Assembly (NCBI RefSeq): GCF_001463745.1
Contig: NZ_BBWJ01000043.1
Location: forward strand, 118,510 to 182,509
From: Aureimonas sp. AU22
GTDB lineage: Bacteria; Pseudomonadota; Alphaproteobacteria; Rhizobiales; Rhizobiaceae
Direction: 5' to 3'
DNA length: 64,000 bases
Below the pieces are notes generated by a model. That model had not been told where the DNA came from and did no database searches. It was given only the letters and a program-made list of their open reading frames with translations. The stretch's first letter is position 1; each line of letters opens with the position of its first letter. Of the stretch, positions 9,611 through 18,716 are shown piece by piece. A program made the translations under genes and the position numbers.

Positions 9611-11172
9611 GTCGGTCTCGTATCGGATGAGGCGTCTTCGTCGACGAGAATCTGCCACGCTTGGTAAAGACGTGCCAGTTCGTCGAGCGCCGGATGGGAA
9701 AGCGTTTTCGTGAGGTACGCTTTAATCCGCGGAATGTGACGCAGGTATTGCGGCTTGCCGTCCCGCGCCAGCAGACGCACGAAGATGCCGAGGATCTTGG
9801 TCTGGCGCTGTGCCGCCATGATCGCATAGGCGGCCGCGAAGCCGGCCTTGTCGAAGCCGGGATCGACGGATTGCCGGGCGCTCACGTAGGCCGTCCGCAG
9901 CCGCAGCTCCAGTTCGGGCCCGATGGTGACGCGGGGGTCGTGCGCCAGCGCGGCGACGTCGTAGGCGGACGGGCCGACCATGGCGTCCTGGAAATCGAGG
10001 AAGCCGATCCTTCGGATGCCGCTCTCGCCCGCGCGCCAGAGGAGGTTCGGCGCCTGGACGTCGCGCTGGACGACATGGCGCTCGGCGCTATCGAGGCGGG
10101 TGAACAGGCGCTCCCACACGGCCTCGAAACCGGCGCGCTCGGCGTCCGTCGCCGGCCGCCCGAAGACGTGCGGCACGTACCAGTCGAGAAGAAGGCTCGC
10201 CTCGATCCCCATGGCGGCATGGTCGAAGGGCGGCACCTCGTAGGAGCGGCCGTCCGGCAAGCGCAGGTTCGGATCGAACGGCGTCGCATGGAGATGGGCG
10301 AGCGCCAGCATCGCCGCCTCGTAGCGCTCGGGGATCGGCCGCCCATCGGCGTCGAGCACGCCGTCGCGGCCGAGATCCTCCATCAGCACGAAACCGCGGC
10401 GGGTGTCGAAGGCTTCGATGCGCGGCGTCACGAGGCCGCGCGCGCGCAAGGCCTCGGCCATCGCGACGAAAGGCACGGTGTTGCGAGCCGAGCGGGCGAT
10501 CTCGGCGTAGGCGCGACCGTCACGCACCGGGGGGCCAAGCACGAGATCGGGTGAATCCATGAGGATCAGCGCTCGCCCGTCCTGCGCGGTCACGACTTCG
10601 TAGCGCCGCGCCGAGGCATCGCCCGGAAAGGGCACGCGTTCGGCATGACCCTGGCCGGCGGCGTCGAGAAAGGCCAGAAGCGCCAAAGGGCGCTCGATGC
10701 GCACGGCTGCCTCCGGCAGGGCCGCGATCGCGACGTGCCGCCCGCCGCCCGGCTTGTCGGCAAGCGTGAGATGCAGGTTGGCGGCCTCGAGGACCTCGGG
10801 CGCCTGTTCCGGCCATTCGGCCAGCACCACGCCGGTTTCCGCCGCCTCGTCGAACCCGAGCTCGACGAGCTCGTCCGGATCGGAAAGGCGGTAGAGGTCG
10901 AAATGGGTGACCCGGGGGCGCGCCGGATAGATCTGGACGAGCGTATAGGTGGGCGAAGGGACTTCGAGCGCCGGGTCTCCCGCCACCGCGCGGATCAGCG
11001 CGCGGGCCAGCGTCGTCTTGCCCGCGCCGAGTGGCCCCGAAAGAGCGACGACGTCCCCAGTTCCGAGGAGAGGCGCGAGGACTGCGGCCAGCCGCGTCGT
11101 CGCGGCCTCGTCGGGAAGTTCGAGGAAGAAGGTCCGCGTCTCAGGCGAGGCGCCGGCCGGTTCGGTCGTCAT
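9607..11172 (-). CDS. TsaE-AmgK fusion: t6A ATPase domain joined to an aminoglycoside-phosphotransferase-fold sugar kinase
   Basis: The protein has 521 residues and two domains. Residues 1-160 are TsaE, the ATPase of the t6A37 tRNA-modification complex, with P-loop GPLGAGKTT at 45-53 and the conserved SPTYTLVQIY and HFDLYRL blocks. Residues 180-510 are an aminoglycoside-phosphotransferase-fold kinase with QRDVQAPNLLW (catalytic Asp and Asn kept, the usual His replaced by Gln) and the metal-binding LDFQDAM. The kinase half resembles AmgK, the anomeric MurNAc/GlcNAc 1-kinase, and the next gene is MurU-like. The ATG overlaps the divL stop by 4 bp. The fusion occurs in other Rhizobiales, so it is unusual but probably not unique. 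tsaB lies 39 kb away. Confidence 0.88.
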   Translation of the reverse strand: MTTEPAGASPETRTFFLELPDEAATTRLAAVLAPLLGTGDVVALSGPLGAGKTTLARALIRAVAGDPALEVPSPTYTLVQIYPARPRVTHFDLYRLSDPDELVELGFDEAAETGVVLAEWPEQAPEVLEAANLHLTLADKPGGGRHVAIAALPEAAVRIERPLALLAFLDAAGQGHAERVPFPGDASARRYEVVTAQDGRALILMDSPDLVLGPPVRDGRAYAEIARSARNTVPFVAMAEALRARGLVTPRIEAFDTRRGFVLMEDLGRDGVLDADGRPIPERYEAAMLALAHLHATPFDPNLRLPDGRSYEVPPFDHAAMGIEASLLLDWYVPHVFGRPATDAERAGFEAVWERLFTRLDSAERHVVQRDVQAPNLLWRAGESGIRRIGFLDFQDAMVGPSAYDVAALAHDPRVTIGPELELRLRTAYVSARQSVDPGFDKAGFAAAYAIMAAQRQTKILGIFVRLLARDGKPQYLRHIPRIKAYLTKTLSHPALDELARLYQAWQILVDEDASSDTRPT

Positions 11173-13703
11173 TCGGCGGCGAGGTCCTGGTCGTCACGGG
11201 CCAACGGAAAACGGCACAGGACCGTCGTGCCGCCCTTCGGGCCGGACTGGATCTCGACCCGTCCGCCATGCAGCTCGACGAAGGATCGCACGATCGAAAG
11301 GCCGAGGCCGGCACCCGACTGCCGTCCGCCCGACGGATTGGTCTCGAACCGCTCGAACAGGCGCGCGACCTCGTTCGGCGCGATGCCCGGTCCCCCGTCG
11401 GCGACGCTGAAGATCATCTCGCCGTTGGCGCGCACCGCCTTGAGGTTCACCACGGAGCCGGCCGGCGCGAAGTTTGCGGCGTTGGACAGGAGGTTGAACA
11501 GGATCTGCGTGACACGGTGCCCGTCGGCGCGGAAGGCCGACCCCGCGCGCGTGATGTCGATGTTGAGGATGATGTCGTTCTCGCGGAACCGGTCGCGCAC
11601 CGCGTCCGCCGCATGGCCCACCGTCCCGGAGACGTCGACGTCGGTGAGGTCGAGATCCATGATGCCGGCGTCGATGGTCGCAAGGTCCAGGATGTCGTTG
11701 ACGATGGTCAGGAGCGACGAGGTCGAGGTGCCGATGTAGTCGAGATATTCCGATTGCCGGTCGTTGAGCGGGCCGGTCTCGGCCGAGCGCAGGAGCGCCG
11801 AGAAGCCGATGATGTTGGTGAGCGGCGAGCGCAGCTCGTAGTTGACGTGCTGGACGAAGTCGCTCTTGAGGCGCGCGGCGTTCTCCAGCGCCTCGTTGCG
11901 CTCGCGCAGCATGCGCTCGGCCTCGCGCGCATCGGAAATGTCGGTGAAGGTCAGCATGGTCTGCCCGTTGGGCAGGGGGACGACGCCGTAGGCCTGCACG
12001 CGGCCGTCGGACAGTTCGATCTCGCCGCTTTCGGCCTCGCGCGCGCCCTCGTCGAAGGCCGTGACGGCATGGGCGAACGTCGCCCAGCTCGGCCCCGCCT
12101 CGCCCTGCACGGCGCGGATGGAGACGTCGGCGGTGGCCGCGAAGGAGCGGATATGGGGCTTGGCTTGGAGGAACTCGGCCGACAGGCCCCAGAGATCGGC
12201 GAAGATCGGGTTGGACAGGCGTAGGCGCCCGTCCTGGCCGAACACGGCAACGCCCTCGCGCAGGTAATCCAGCGTCTCGCCCTGCAGGCGGACGAGGGAG
12301 TTGAGCCGCGATTCGAGCGCCAGCTTCTCGGTCAGGTCCTCGAACACCCAGCTCGCGCCGCCACGGGGCTCGGGGCTGGCGAAGACGCGCAGGGTGCGCC
12401 CGTCGGTGAGATGCCAGAGGGCTTCCGTCGGCTGGGTCGCGCGGTGCGCGGCCAGGATGTCGGCCTTGACGTCGCGCAAGGGGCGGTCGTCCGGCAGGAT
12501 CCCGCGCGAGCGGAGCTGGTCGAGGATCCCGATGTGGTCGGGCGCGGTCTCGAGATAGGTCGTCGACAGGTCGAAGAGGCGCGCGAAGGCGGCGTTGTGG
12601 TAGAGAAGCCGCGTCTTGTCGTCGAAGCGGGCGATGGCGGTGGTGAGCTGGTCGAGTGTCTCCGAGTGGGAGCGCACGGTCTCGTCGAGCTCGCGGCGGA
12701 TCGCCTCCGCGTCGGAGATGTCCACACCGAGCCCCGCCGAGCCGAAGGGGCCCGAGGCGTCCACCACATGGAAGTTGCGGCGGTCGGCCTCGACCACGGC
12801 GCTCAGGCGGTCGGAGAAATGGCCGGCTTGACGGCGACTGGCCGCGATGCGGGCGCGGTCATGCTCGTTGAGGAACTCGACCTGGCTCGTCACGGCGCCG
12901 GTCACCCCGGAGGCGTCGACGGCCTTGGCATAGGCGTCGTTGACCCAGATCAGCCGCTCGTCCTCGTCGCGCACCCACATCGGCACCGGGGCGGCATCGA
13001 ACAGGGCCTGCATCGTCTCGATCATGCCGTTGGTGCGCGCGTGCTCCACCTTCAGCGCGGCCAGTTCCTCGCGCAGGCCCGAAAGGGGCGTGAAGCGGAC
13101 GGTCGCGAGCGCCCCGACGGTGCGCCCGCTCGCCTCGATCAGGCGCCCGTCCGGCCGCTCGATCTCCAGGCGGAAGGGCTCGGCCCGGCTGCGCAACTGC
13201 GCGACCGCCGCATCCAGGCGGCGCGCCTCGTCGGCATCCATCCAGGTGGAGAAGGCGAGGAAGGCGGCGGGATCGGCGGGAACGCCGAGGTTCTTGGGAA
13301 GGGTGCCGACGATGTCCGGGGCGCCAGGGCCGGCATAGACGACGAGGCGCTGGTGGTCGTCGGCGAGCAGCCCCGCCCGGCGATCCGCTTCGGTCAGCGC
13401 GTCGGCGAGCTCGGCGCGCAGACGCGTGTTCTCCTCGGCCGTCGCGGCCTGCTGGCGGATCAGCCAGACGGCGGTGATCATCGCCGCGCCGATCGTGAGG
13501 GCGACGAGCGCGAGATAGAGAAGCGGCTCGGCGGCCACCGGACCATCGGTCCCCTGCGCCTGCGCCGGCCCTCCCCCGAGGGCCAGACCCAGAAGAACGA
13601 GGCCCGCCGCGCGGGTCGGCGCGATGCACCCTAGACCCGTTCCGCAAGCTTTCATCGAGCGGATCCCCCGACCCACTCTCTGCACCGATTCGCGCGTCCG
13701 CAT
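11169..13703 (-). CDS. divL: DivL-type PAS-domain histidine-kinase homologue with Tyr in place of the phospho-accepting His
   Basis: This 844-residue protein has an N-terminal signal-like segment (33-49), a membrane helix (60-82), several PAS-like modules, then HisKA and HATPase domains. In the HisKA block the usual SHELR reads NYELR (codon TAC at 11838-11840, residue 622), the hallmark of Caulobacter DivL, which binds DivK and controls CckA-CtrA signalling. The ATP lid is kept: FNLLSNAANFAP, DGGPGI and GAGLGLSIV. A second start at 13655 (residue 17) has a GGGGGA box eight bases upstream and is equally likely. The stop overlaps the TsaE fusion start by 4 bp, which makes an operon. It acts at the inner membrane. 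Confidence 0.85.
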   Translation of the reverse strand: MRTRESVQRVGRGIRSMKACGTGLGCIAPTRAAGLVLLGLALGGGPAQAQGTDGPVAAEPLLYLALVALTIGAAMITAVWLIRQQAATAEENTRLRAELADALTEADRRAGLLADDHQRLVVYAGPGAPDIVGTLPKNLGVPADPAAFLAFSTWMDADEARRLDAAVAQLRSRAEPFRLEIERPDGRLIEASGRTVGALATVRFTPLSGLREELAALKVEHARTNGMIETMQALFDAAPVPMWVRDEDERLIWVNDAYAKAVDASGVTGAVTSQVEFLNEHDRARIAASRRQAGHFSDRLSAVVEADRRNFHVVDASGPFGSAGLGVDISDAEAIRRELDETVRSHSETLDQLTTAIARFDDKTRLLYHNAAFARLFDLSTTYLETAPDHIGILDQLRSRGILPDDRPLRDVKADILAAHRATQPTEALWHLTDGRTLRVFASPEPRGGASWVFEDLTEKLALESRLNSLVRLQGETLDYLREGVAVFGQDGRLRLSNPIFADLWGLSAEFLQAKPHIRSFAATADVSIRAVQGEAGPSWATFAHAVTAFDEGAREAESGEIELSDGRVQAYGVVPLPNGQTMLTFTDISDAREAERMLRERNEALENAARLKSDFVQHVNYELRSPLTNIIGFSALLRSAETGPLNDRQSEYLDYIGTSTSSLLTIVNDILDLATIDAGIMDLDLTDVDVSGTVGHAADAVRDRFRENDIILNIDITRAGSAFRADGHRVTQILFNLLSNAANFAPAGSVVNLKAVRANGEMIFSVADGGPGIAPNEVARLFERFETNPSGGRQSGAGLGLSIVRSFVELHGGRVEIQSGPKGGTTVLCRFPLARDDQDLAAE

Positions 13704-13833
13704 CGCGTCCTTTCAGCCGCCCCTCCGTGGAGGCGAGTGTCCCCGTAGCGCCCACCGCTCCCCAACGGCAGGCCAGGTGGAGAATCTAAACGGTGGATAA
13801 CCGTCCGCAAAGCGTCGATCGGACACGATATGG

Positions 13834-13876
13834 AAAAAAGAAACGGCGCCGGGGGGCTTGCCTCCGGCGCCGTTTT
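13834..13876 (-). terminator. Intrinsic terminator downstream of ahcY
   Basis: A 12-bp GC-rich stem (about 13841-13852 with 13864-13875) is followed on the minus strand by a U-rich run, the complement of the A-rich stretch at 13834-13843. It lies about 30 bp after the ahcY stop and should separate ahcY from divL. Confidence 0.9.
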
Positions 13877-13908
13877 GCTTTGGGCGCCCCTCCAGGAGGG
13901 CGCGGCCG

Positions 13909-15312
13909 TCAGTAGCGGTAGTGCTCGGCCTTGAACGGACCCTGCGGCGTCACGCCGATATAGGCGGCCTGGCTCTCCGACAGGGTCGAGAGCCTGGCGC
14001 CCAGCTTGTCGAGGTGAAGGCGCGCCACCTTCTCGTCGAGGTGCTTCGGCAGCACGTAGACCTGGTTCTGGTATTGCTCGCCCTTGGTGAAGAGCTCGAT
14101 CTGCGCCAGCGTCTGGTTGGTGAAGGATGCCGACATCACGAAGGACGGATGGCCGGTCGCGTTGCCGAGGTTGAGGAGGCGGCCTTCGGAAAGCAGCAGC
14201 ATGCGCTTGCCGTCCGGAAAGGTGATCATGTCCACCTGCGGCTTGATGTTGGTCCAGGTGAGGTTCTTGAGCGCGGCGACCTGGATCTCGTTGTCGAAGT
14301 GGCCGATGTTGCCGACGATGCACATGTCCTTGACGGTGCGCATGGTGTCGATCGTCACGACATCCTTGTTGCCGGTCGTCGTGATGATGATGTCGGCGGT
14401 GGGAGCGGCGTCCTCGAGCGTGACGACCTCGAACCCGTCCATCGCGGCCTGGAGTGCGCAGATCGGGTCGACCTCCGTCACCTTGACGCGGGCGCCCGCG
14501 CCCTGGAGCGAGGCGGCCGAGCCCTTGCCGACGTCGCCATAGCCGCAGACCACGGCGACCTTGCCGGCCATCATCACGTCGGTGGCGCGGCGGATGCCGT
14601 CGACCAGCGACTCCTTGCAGCCGTACTTGTTGTCGAACTTCGACTTCGTGACGCTATCGTTGACGTTGATCGCCGGGAAGGGAAGAAGCCCCTTCTTCTG
14701 GAGCTGGTACAGGCGGTTGACGCCCGTCGTGGTCTCTTCCGTCACGCCCTTGATGGCGTCGCGCTGGCGGGCGAAGAAGCCCGGCGTTGCCGCGAGGCGC
14801 TTCCTGATCTGCGCGAAGAGGACTTCCTCCTCCTCCGAGCCCGGGTTCGACAGCACGTCCTCGCCGGCCTCGGCGCGCGCGCCGGTGAGGATGTACATCG
14901 TGGCGTCGCCGCCGTCGTCGAGGATCATGTTGGAGGGCTCGCCATCCGACCACTGGAAGATCCGGTCGGTGTAGTCCCAGTACTCCTCGAGGCTCTCGCC
15001 CTTGACGGCGAAGACCGGGGTGCCGGTGGCCGCGATCGCAGCGGCCGCGTGGTCCTGCGTCGAGAAGATGTTGCAGGAGGCCCAGCGGACCTTGGCGCCG
15101 AGCGCCTGCAGCGTCTCGATCAGGACGGCGGTCTGGATGGTCATGTGGAGCGAGCCGGTGATGCGCGCGCCCCGAAGCGGCTGGTCGGCGCCGAACTCGG
15201 CGCGGCAGGCCATGAGGCCCGGCATCTCGGTCTCGGCGATGTCGAGTTCCTTGCGGCCCCAGTCGGCCAGCGAGAGATCCTTGACGACGAAATCACCATG
15301 CGTGGCGGACAT
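13909..15312 (-). CDS. ahcY: AhcY, S-adenosylhomocysteine hydrolase
   Basis: AhcY is an NAD-dependent enzyme that splits S-adenosylhomocysteine into adenosine and homocysteine, removing the product inhibitor of methyltransferases. The 467-residue length is that of the bacterial form with the internal insert. Visible signatures are [10 protein letters not shown], the NAD-binding [14 protein letters not shown], and the C-terminal HYRY. The start [12 protein letters not shown] is an ATG with AGGAG about seven bases upstream. The gene appears monocistronic, with a terminator after it and a 20-bp palindrome about 96-115 nt before its start. It works in the same cycle as MetK, encoded at 58.2 kb. 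Confidence 0.97.
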   Translation of the reverse strand: MSATHGDFVVKDLSLADWGRKELDIAETEMPGLMACRAEFGADQPLRGARITGSLHMTIQTAVLIETLQALGAKVRWASCNIFSTQDHAAAAIAATGTPVFAVKGESLEEYWDYTDRIFQWSDGEPSNMILDDGGDATMYILTGARAEAGEDVLSNPGSEEEEVLFAQIRKRLAATPGFFARQRDAIKGVTEETTTGVNRLYQLQKKGLLPFPAINVNDSVTKSKFDNKYGCKESLVDGIRRATDVMMAGKVAVVCGYGDVGKGSAASLQGAGARVKVTEVDPICALQAAMDGFEVVTLEDAAPTADIIITTTGNKDVVTIDTMRTVKDMCIVGNIGHFDNEIQVAALKNLTWTNIKPQVDMITFPDGKRMLLLSEGRLLNLGNATGHPSFVMSASFTNQTLAQIELFTKGEQYQNQVYVLPKHLDEKVARLHLDKLGARLSTLSESQAAYIGVTPQGPFKAEHYRY

Positions 15313-15407
15313 GAGGCGGGCTCCTAGGCCTTGGTGCCGAAAACAAAGGCCCGCGCCGCAGGGGCGGCGTGGCGGACCGATCCGGCACTCCCTTAGCAGT
15401 CCAGGAG

Positions 15408-15427
15408 ATATAAGGAAATCCTTATAT
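15408..15427. promoter_or_regulatory. Perfect 20-bp palindrome upstream of ahcY (candidate operator)
   Basis: Two perfect 9-bp arms (ATATAAGGA and its complement) flank a 2-bp centre. The AT-rich site sits in a very GC-rich gap, 96-115 nt before the ahcY start. Symmetry, size and place suit the site of a dimeric repressor. The pattern resembles sites reported for ArsR-type SAM/SAH-cycle regulators such as SahR in Proteobacteria; that link is from memory and is not shown by the sequence. Confidence 0.6.
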
Positions 15428-15486
15428 GGTTATCCCGCCGCCCGTTCGGTCGGGCTCCTGCCCGCGACGGGGCGAACGGGTCGGGC

Positions 15487-15822
15487 TCAGCACTCCTCGC
15501 CGAACCGGTCGGCGACGAGATCGGCGATCGCGTCGACCGCTTGGCCCGCGTCGTGTCCTTCGGCCCGCACGTCGATGGTCGTGCCCTGTCCGGCGGCGAG
15601 CATCATCAGCCCCATGATCGACTGGCCGCCGACCGAGAGGCCTTCGCGCGAGATCGTGATCTCGCATTCGAACCGCTCGGCGAGCTGCACGAACTTGGCC
15701 GAGGCGCGGGCATGAAGGCCCTTGCGGTTGACGATGGTGAGCGTTCGCTCGACCGCCTCGTCCGACAACGGGCTCGGCATGGACGTATCGGTCGGCGAGG
15801 AGGAGGGTCCGGTCTTGTCCAT
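15487..15822 (-). CDS. HPr-family phosphocarrier protein of the regulatory PTS
   Basis: This small carrier passes phosphate from a PTS enzyme I to EIIA proteins, and HprK can modify it on serine. The 111 residues include GLHARAS with phospho-His at 37 and the regulatory serine of GQSIMGLMML at 68. The first 14-20 residues are a low-complexity extension, and an ATG at 15780 (MPSPLSDEAV) would give the usual 97-residue size. Neither start has a strong Shine-Dalgarno box. It follows the EIIA gene after 35 bp on the same strand. No sugar permease gene is nearby, so the role is regulatory. Confidence 0.92.
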   Translation of the reverse strand: MDKTGPSSSPTDTSMPSPLSDEAVERTLTIVNRKGLHARASAKFVQLAERFECEITISREGLSVGGQSIMGLMMLAAGQGTTIDVRAEGHDAGQAVDAIADLVADRFGEEC

Positions 15823-15857
15823 GGCTCGGCCGACGAAATTCCGTGGTGCGAGGAGGG

Positions 15858-16259
15858 CTACTTGCCGCTGAGGATGCGGCTGGCGACGGCGATGTACTTG
15901 CGGCCGGCGTCCTGGGCGGCGACCAGCGCGTCGGCCATGGGCTTCTCGCCCCGGACACTCGCGAGCTTGATCAGCATCGGCAGGTTGACGCCTGCGAGCA
16001 CGTCGATGTTCCCCTCGTCCATCACCGAGATGGCAAGGTTGGACGGCGTGCCGCCGAACATGTCGGTGAGGATGATGACCCCCTTGCCGCGCTCCGCGTC
16101 GCGCACCGCCTGGAGGATATCCAGCCGTCGCTGTTCCATGTCGTCGTCGGGCCCGATGCAGATCGTCTCGAACGCCTCCTGGCGACCGACCACATGCTCG
16201 ACGGCAAGCTTGAATTCACGCGCGAGCTGGCCATGCGTCACCAGCACCAGACCAATCAT
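15858..16259 (-). CDS. PTS EIIA component, mannose family
   Basis: This 133-residue domain accepts phosphate from HPr on the His of LVTHGQLA (residue 9). The block LTDMFGGTPSN is the family signature. No EIIB/C/D genes are nearby, so this free-standing EIIA is probably a signalling protein, as in other Rhizobiales. It lies between hprK (180 bp upstream) and the HPr gene (35 bp downstream) on the minus strand. The 180-bp gap before it could hold a promoter of its own. Confidence 0.92.
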   Translation of the reverse strand: MIGLVLVTHGQLAREFKLAVEHVVGRQEAFETICIGPDDDMEQRRLDILQAVRDAERGKGVIILTDMFGGTPSNLAISVMDEGNIDVLAGVNLPMLIKLASVRGEKPMADALVAAQDAGRKYIAVASRILSGK

Positions 16260-16439
16260 ACGTCGACCACTCCGGGCTCCGCCGTTTGTTTGAGCAATCG
16301 ATTGTGCGCTTGCGGCCAGATTGCTGCAAGACGCAGCAAGTCACACCAGCCGGAATCTTTCCAGATCACGGCGAAAGCCTTGCGATGCCGGACCTTAGGC
16401 GTTTTCACGAACCTGAGATGGATCTGCTGCAATGCGGTA

Positions 16440-16910
16440 TCAGGCCCGCTTGTCCGGGTCCCAGAAGGGCGCGGCGGCAGCCAGGGTCAGGAGAACGTCG
16501 GCACCGAAGGCGGGGTCGCGCTCAGCGAGGCGCACGGCGCGCACGCTCATTCCCGCGATCTCGATCCACGCCGTCGCCGGTGGCATCCGCTCGACCTCGC
16601 CGCGCGGCACGAGGTCCACGACGAGCTCCACGAACGTCTCCGGCACATGCCGTTCGGGCAGGATGCCGATGCCGCGCAGCTCGATCAGACCGGCGAGCGC
16701 TGCGGGAGCGTGCGCGCGCAGCCGATCGCCGTCCCGGGTCAGGAACACCTGGTCGTCCGCGACCAGCGCGGCGTCGACGCCCGCCGCCTCGGCCCGGCGC
16801 AGGACGCTGAGGGCGAGCGACGACTTGCCGCTGCCCGACGGGCCGCGCAGGAGGATGCCGCGACCGCGCAGGCGCAGAGCCGTTCCATGGACGTTGAACG
16901 GCCCGCTCAC
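16440..16910 (-). CDS. hprK: HprK, HPr kinase/phosphorylase, short alphaproteobacterial form
   Basis: HprK phosphorylates HPr on its regulatory serine and removes that phosphate. At 156 residues only the C-terminal catalytic core is present; Gram-positive HprK is about 310 residues with an extra N-terminal domain. The P-loop GPSGSGKSS lies at 23-31, DDQVFL follows near 72, and RGIGILPE matches the kinase/phosphorylase core. The ATG overlaps the chvG stop by 4 bp, so it is translated with the two-component genes and ties envelope sensing to the PTS. The short form is normal for this group. Confidence 0.92.
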   Translation of the reverse strand: MSGPFNVHGTALRLRGRGILLRGPSGSGKSSLALSVLRRAEAAGVDAALVADDQVFLTRDGDRLRAHAPAALAGLIELRGIGILPERHVPETFVELVVDLVPRGEVERMPPATAWIEIAGMSVRAVRLAERDPAFGADVLLTLAAAAPFWDPDKRA

Positions 16911-18703
16911 GTGTCTGCCGGAAGTTCGACGGTGAAGCGCGCGCCGGCGACGCCGCCCGGGGCGGCCGGATCGAGGATGTTCTCGGCCCTGAGCCGACCG
17001 CCATGCGCCTCGACGATCTGGCGCGAGATGGACAGGCCGAGACCGGAGTTCTGCCCGAAGGATTCCGGCCCGGGACGATCGGTGTAGAAGCGCTCGAAGA
17101 TGCGCTCGATCTTCTCGGCCTGGATGCCCGGCCCGTTGTCCTCGATGGTCACCGTCGTGGCGCGCGGACGGCGCTGGAGGCGGACCGTGATCCGTCCGCC
17201 GTCCTCGGGCACGAAGGAGCGGGCGTTGTCGATGAGGTTGGTGAAGACCTGGCTGAGGCGCAGGTCGTGGCCCGCGACCTTGTAGGTCTTCCCCTGCGGG
17301 GGCGGCGCTACCGTGAGGTCGATCGCGATGTGCTGCTCGGGCTTCAGATGGCCGCGCGCTCCGTCCACCACCGATCCGACGAGGCCGGCGAGATCCACCT
17401 CGCCCGCCACCTCGCGCGCCAGTTCGGCGTCGAGGCGCGAGGCGTCGGCGATGTCCGTGATGAGCCGATCGAGGCGTTTCACGTCGTGCTGGATCACGGC
17501 GAGCAGGCGCTCGCGCGAGCTTTCGTTGCGCGCCAGCGGCAGGGTCTCGACCGCCGAGCGGAGCGAGGTGAGGGGGTTCTTCAACTCGTGGCTGACGTCG
17601 GCGGCAAAGCTCTCGATCGCGTCCATGCGCGCGTAGAGGGCATTGGTCATGTCGCGAATGGCCGAGGCGAGGTGACCGACCTCGTCGGCCCGGTCGCCGA
17701 AGTCCGGGATCTCCTCGCGCGCGGTGACGCCACGGCGCACGCGGATCGCGGCCGCCGAAAGGCGGCGCAGCGGGGACGCGATGGTGGAGGCGAGGAGCGC
17801 CGACAGGATCACCGTGACCATCGCGGCGACCGCGAAGGTGCGCACGATCGCCATGCGCTCGGCCTGGACGATCTTGTCGATGTCACCGCCTTGCGTCGAC
17901 AGGAGAAGGACGCCGAGAACCGCTCGGAACCGCTGGATGGGAACGGCGACGGAAACGATCAGCTCGCCGTTCTCCGTCGATCGCACGAGGGCGCGGGGCC
18001 CGCCGGTCAGCGCGCTCATCACCTCGGGATAGGTCGAGCCGGAGCCGCCCGGCGTTTCCTTGTAGACCGGCAGGTCGCCGTGCCCGAGGAGCCGCCCCGT
18101 TTCGCGGCTGATCCAGGCGAAGATGCCGGTCTCCTCCTCGCCCTCCACCGGGGGGAGGTCGTATCGCAGGATCTGGCCACGCGAATAAAGGTGCCGCGAA
18201 TCGAGGATCAGGTTGGCGTCGCGGTCGTAGAGACGGGCGCGCGTGCGCGTCGGCGAGATCAGCCGTCGCAGGAGCGGGGCGACGCGCTCGGGATTGATCG
18301 GGAAATCGAGCGATTCGGACTGGTCGGGATTGGGCTGCAGCGTCGCGCCCGCCTGGAGCTCCAGGAGGCGTTCGGGATCGACCGTGATAGAATCGGTCTC
18401 GACGGTCGCCGAGGAGGCGATGGCGCTCGCGATGATCTCGCCCTGGGTCAGGAGGCTCTCGACGCGCGCGTCGATCAGGCCGGCGCGGAACTGGTTGAGA
18501 TACAGGATGCCGGAGACGAGGACGATTAGCGCGACGAGATTGAGAAAGACGATGCGGCGCGTCAGCGACGAGAAGACGGAATGACCGAGAACGCGTCGCA
18601 GGCGGACCAGCAGGCGGCGCACGATCGGCTTGCGCCGCCAGCGCGTGACGCGCCTGCGCGCTGCCGCGGCGCGTCCCACTTCGCTGGTGTCGGTCGCCGA
18701 CAA
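16907..18703 (-). CDS. chvG: ChvG (ExoS-type) membrane sensor histidine kinase
   Basis: ChvG phosphorylates ChvI and in rhizobia and Agrobacterium controls acid response, envelope and exopolysaccharide genes. The 598-residue protein has an Arg-rich cytoplasmic start, a first membrane helix around 47-68 (RIVFLNLVALIVLVSGILYL), a periplasmic sensor region, a second helix near 285-305, HAMP, a HisKA domain with VSHELKNPLTSLRSA, and HATPase motifs DNGPGIQ and NSGLGLSIS. It lies 13 bp after chvI and overlaps hprK by 4 bp. In the same order as here the kinase is repressed in other genera by periplasmic ExoR; no exoR is in the window. Confidence 0.95.
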   Translation of the reverse strand: MSATDTSEVGRAAAARRRVTRWRRKPIVRRLLVRLRRVLGHSVFSSLTRRIVFLNLVALIVLVSGILYLNQFRAGLIDARVESLLTQGEIIASAIASSATVETDSITVDPERLLELQAGATLQPNPDQSESLDFPINPERVAPLLRRLISPTRTRARLYDRDANLILDSRHLYSRGQILRYDLPPVEGEEETGIFAWISRETGRLLGHGDLPVYKETPGGSGSTYPEVMSALTGGPRALVRSTENGELIVSVAVPIQRFRAVLGVLLLSTQGGDIDKIVQAERMAIVRTFAVAAMVTVILSALLASTIASPLRRLSAAAIRVRRGVTAREEIPDFGDRADEVGHLASAIRDMTNALYARMDAIESFAADVSHELKNPLTSLRSAVETLPLARNESSRERLLAVIQHDVKRLDRLITDIADASRLDAELAREVAGEVDLAGLVGSVVDGARGHLKPEQHIAIDLTVAPPPQGKTYKVAGHDLRLSQVFTNLIDNARSFVPEDGGRITVRLQRRPRATTVTIEDNGPGIQAEKIERIFERFYTDRPGPESFGQNSGLGLSISRQIVEAHGGRLRAENILDPAAPGGVAGARFTVELPADT

Positions 18704-18716
18704 AGGCCCCGGCCCG

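Noticed and set aside
16321..16339. 7-bp perfect hairpin in the gap between hprK and the EIIA gene
   Set aside because: It has no U-tract and a weak flanking -10; too short and context-free to call a terminator or operator.
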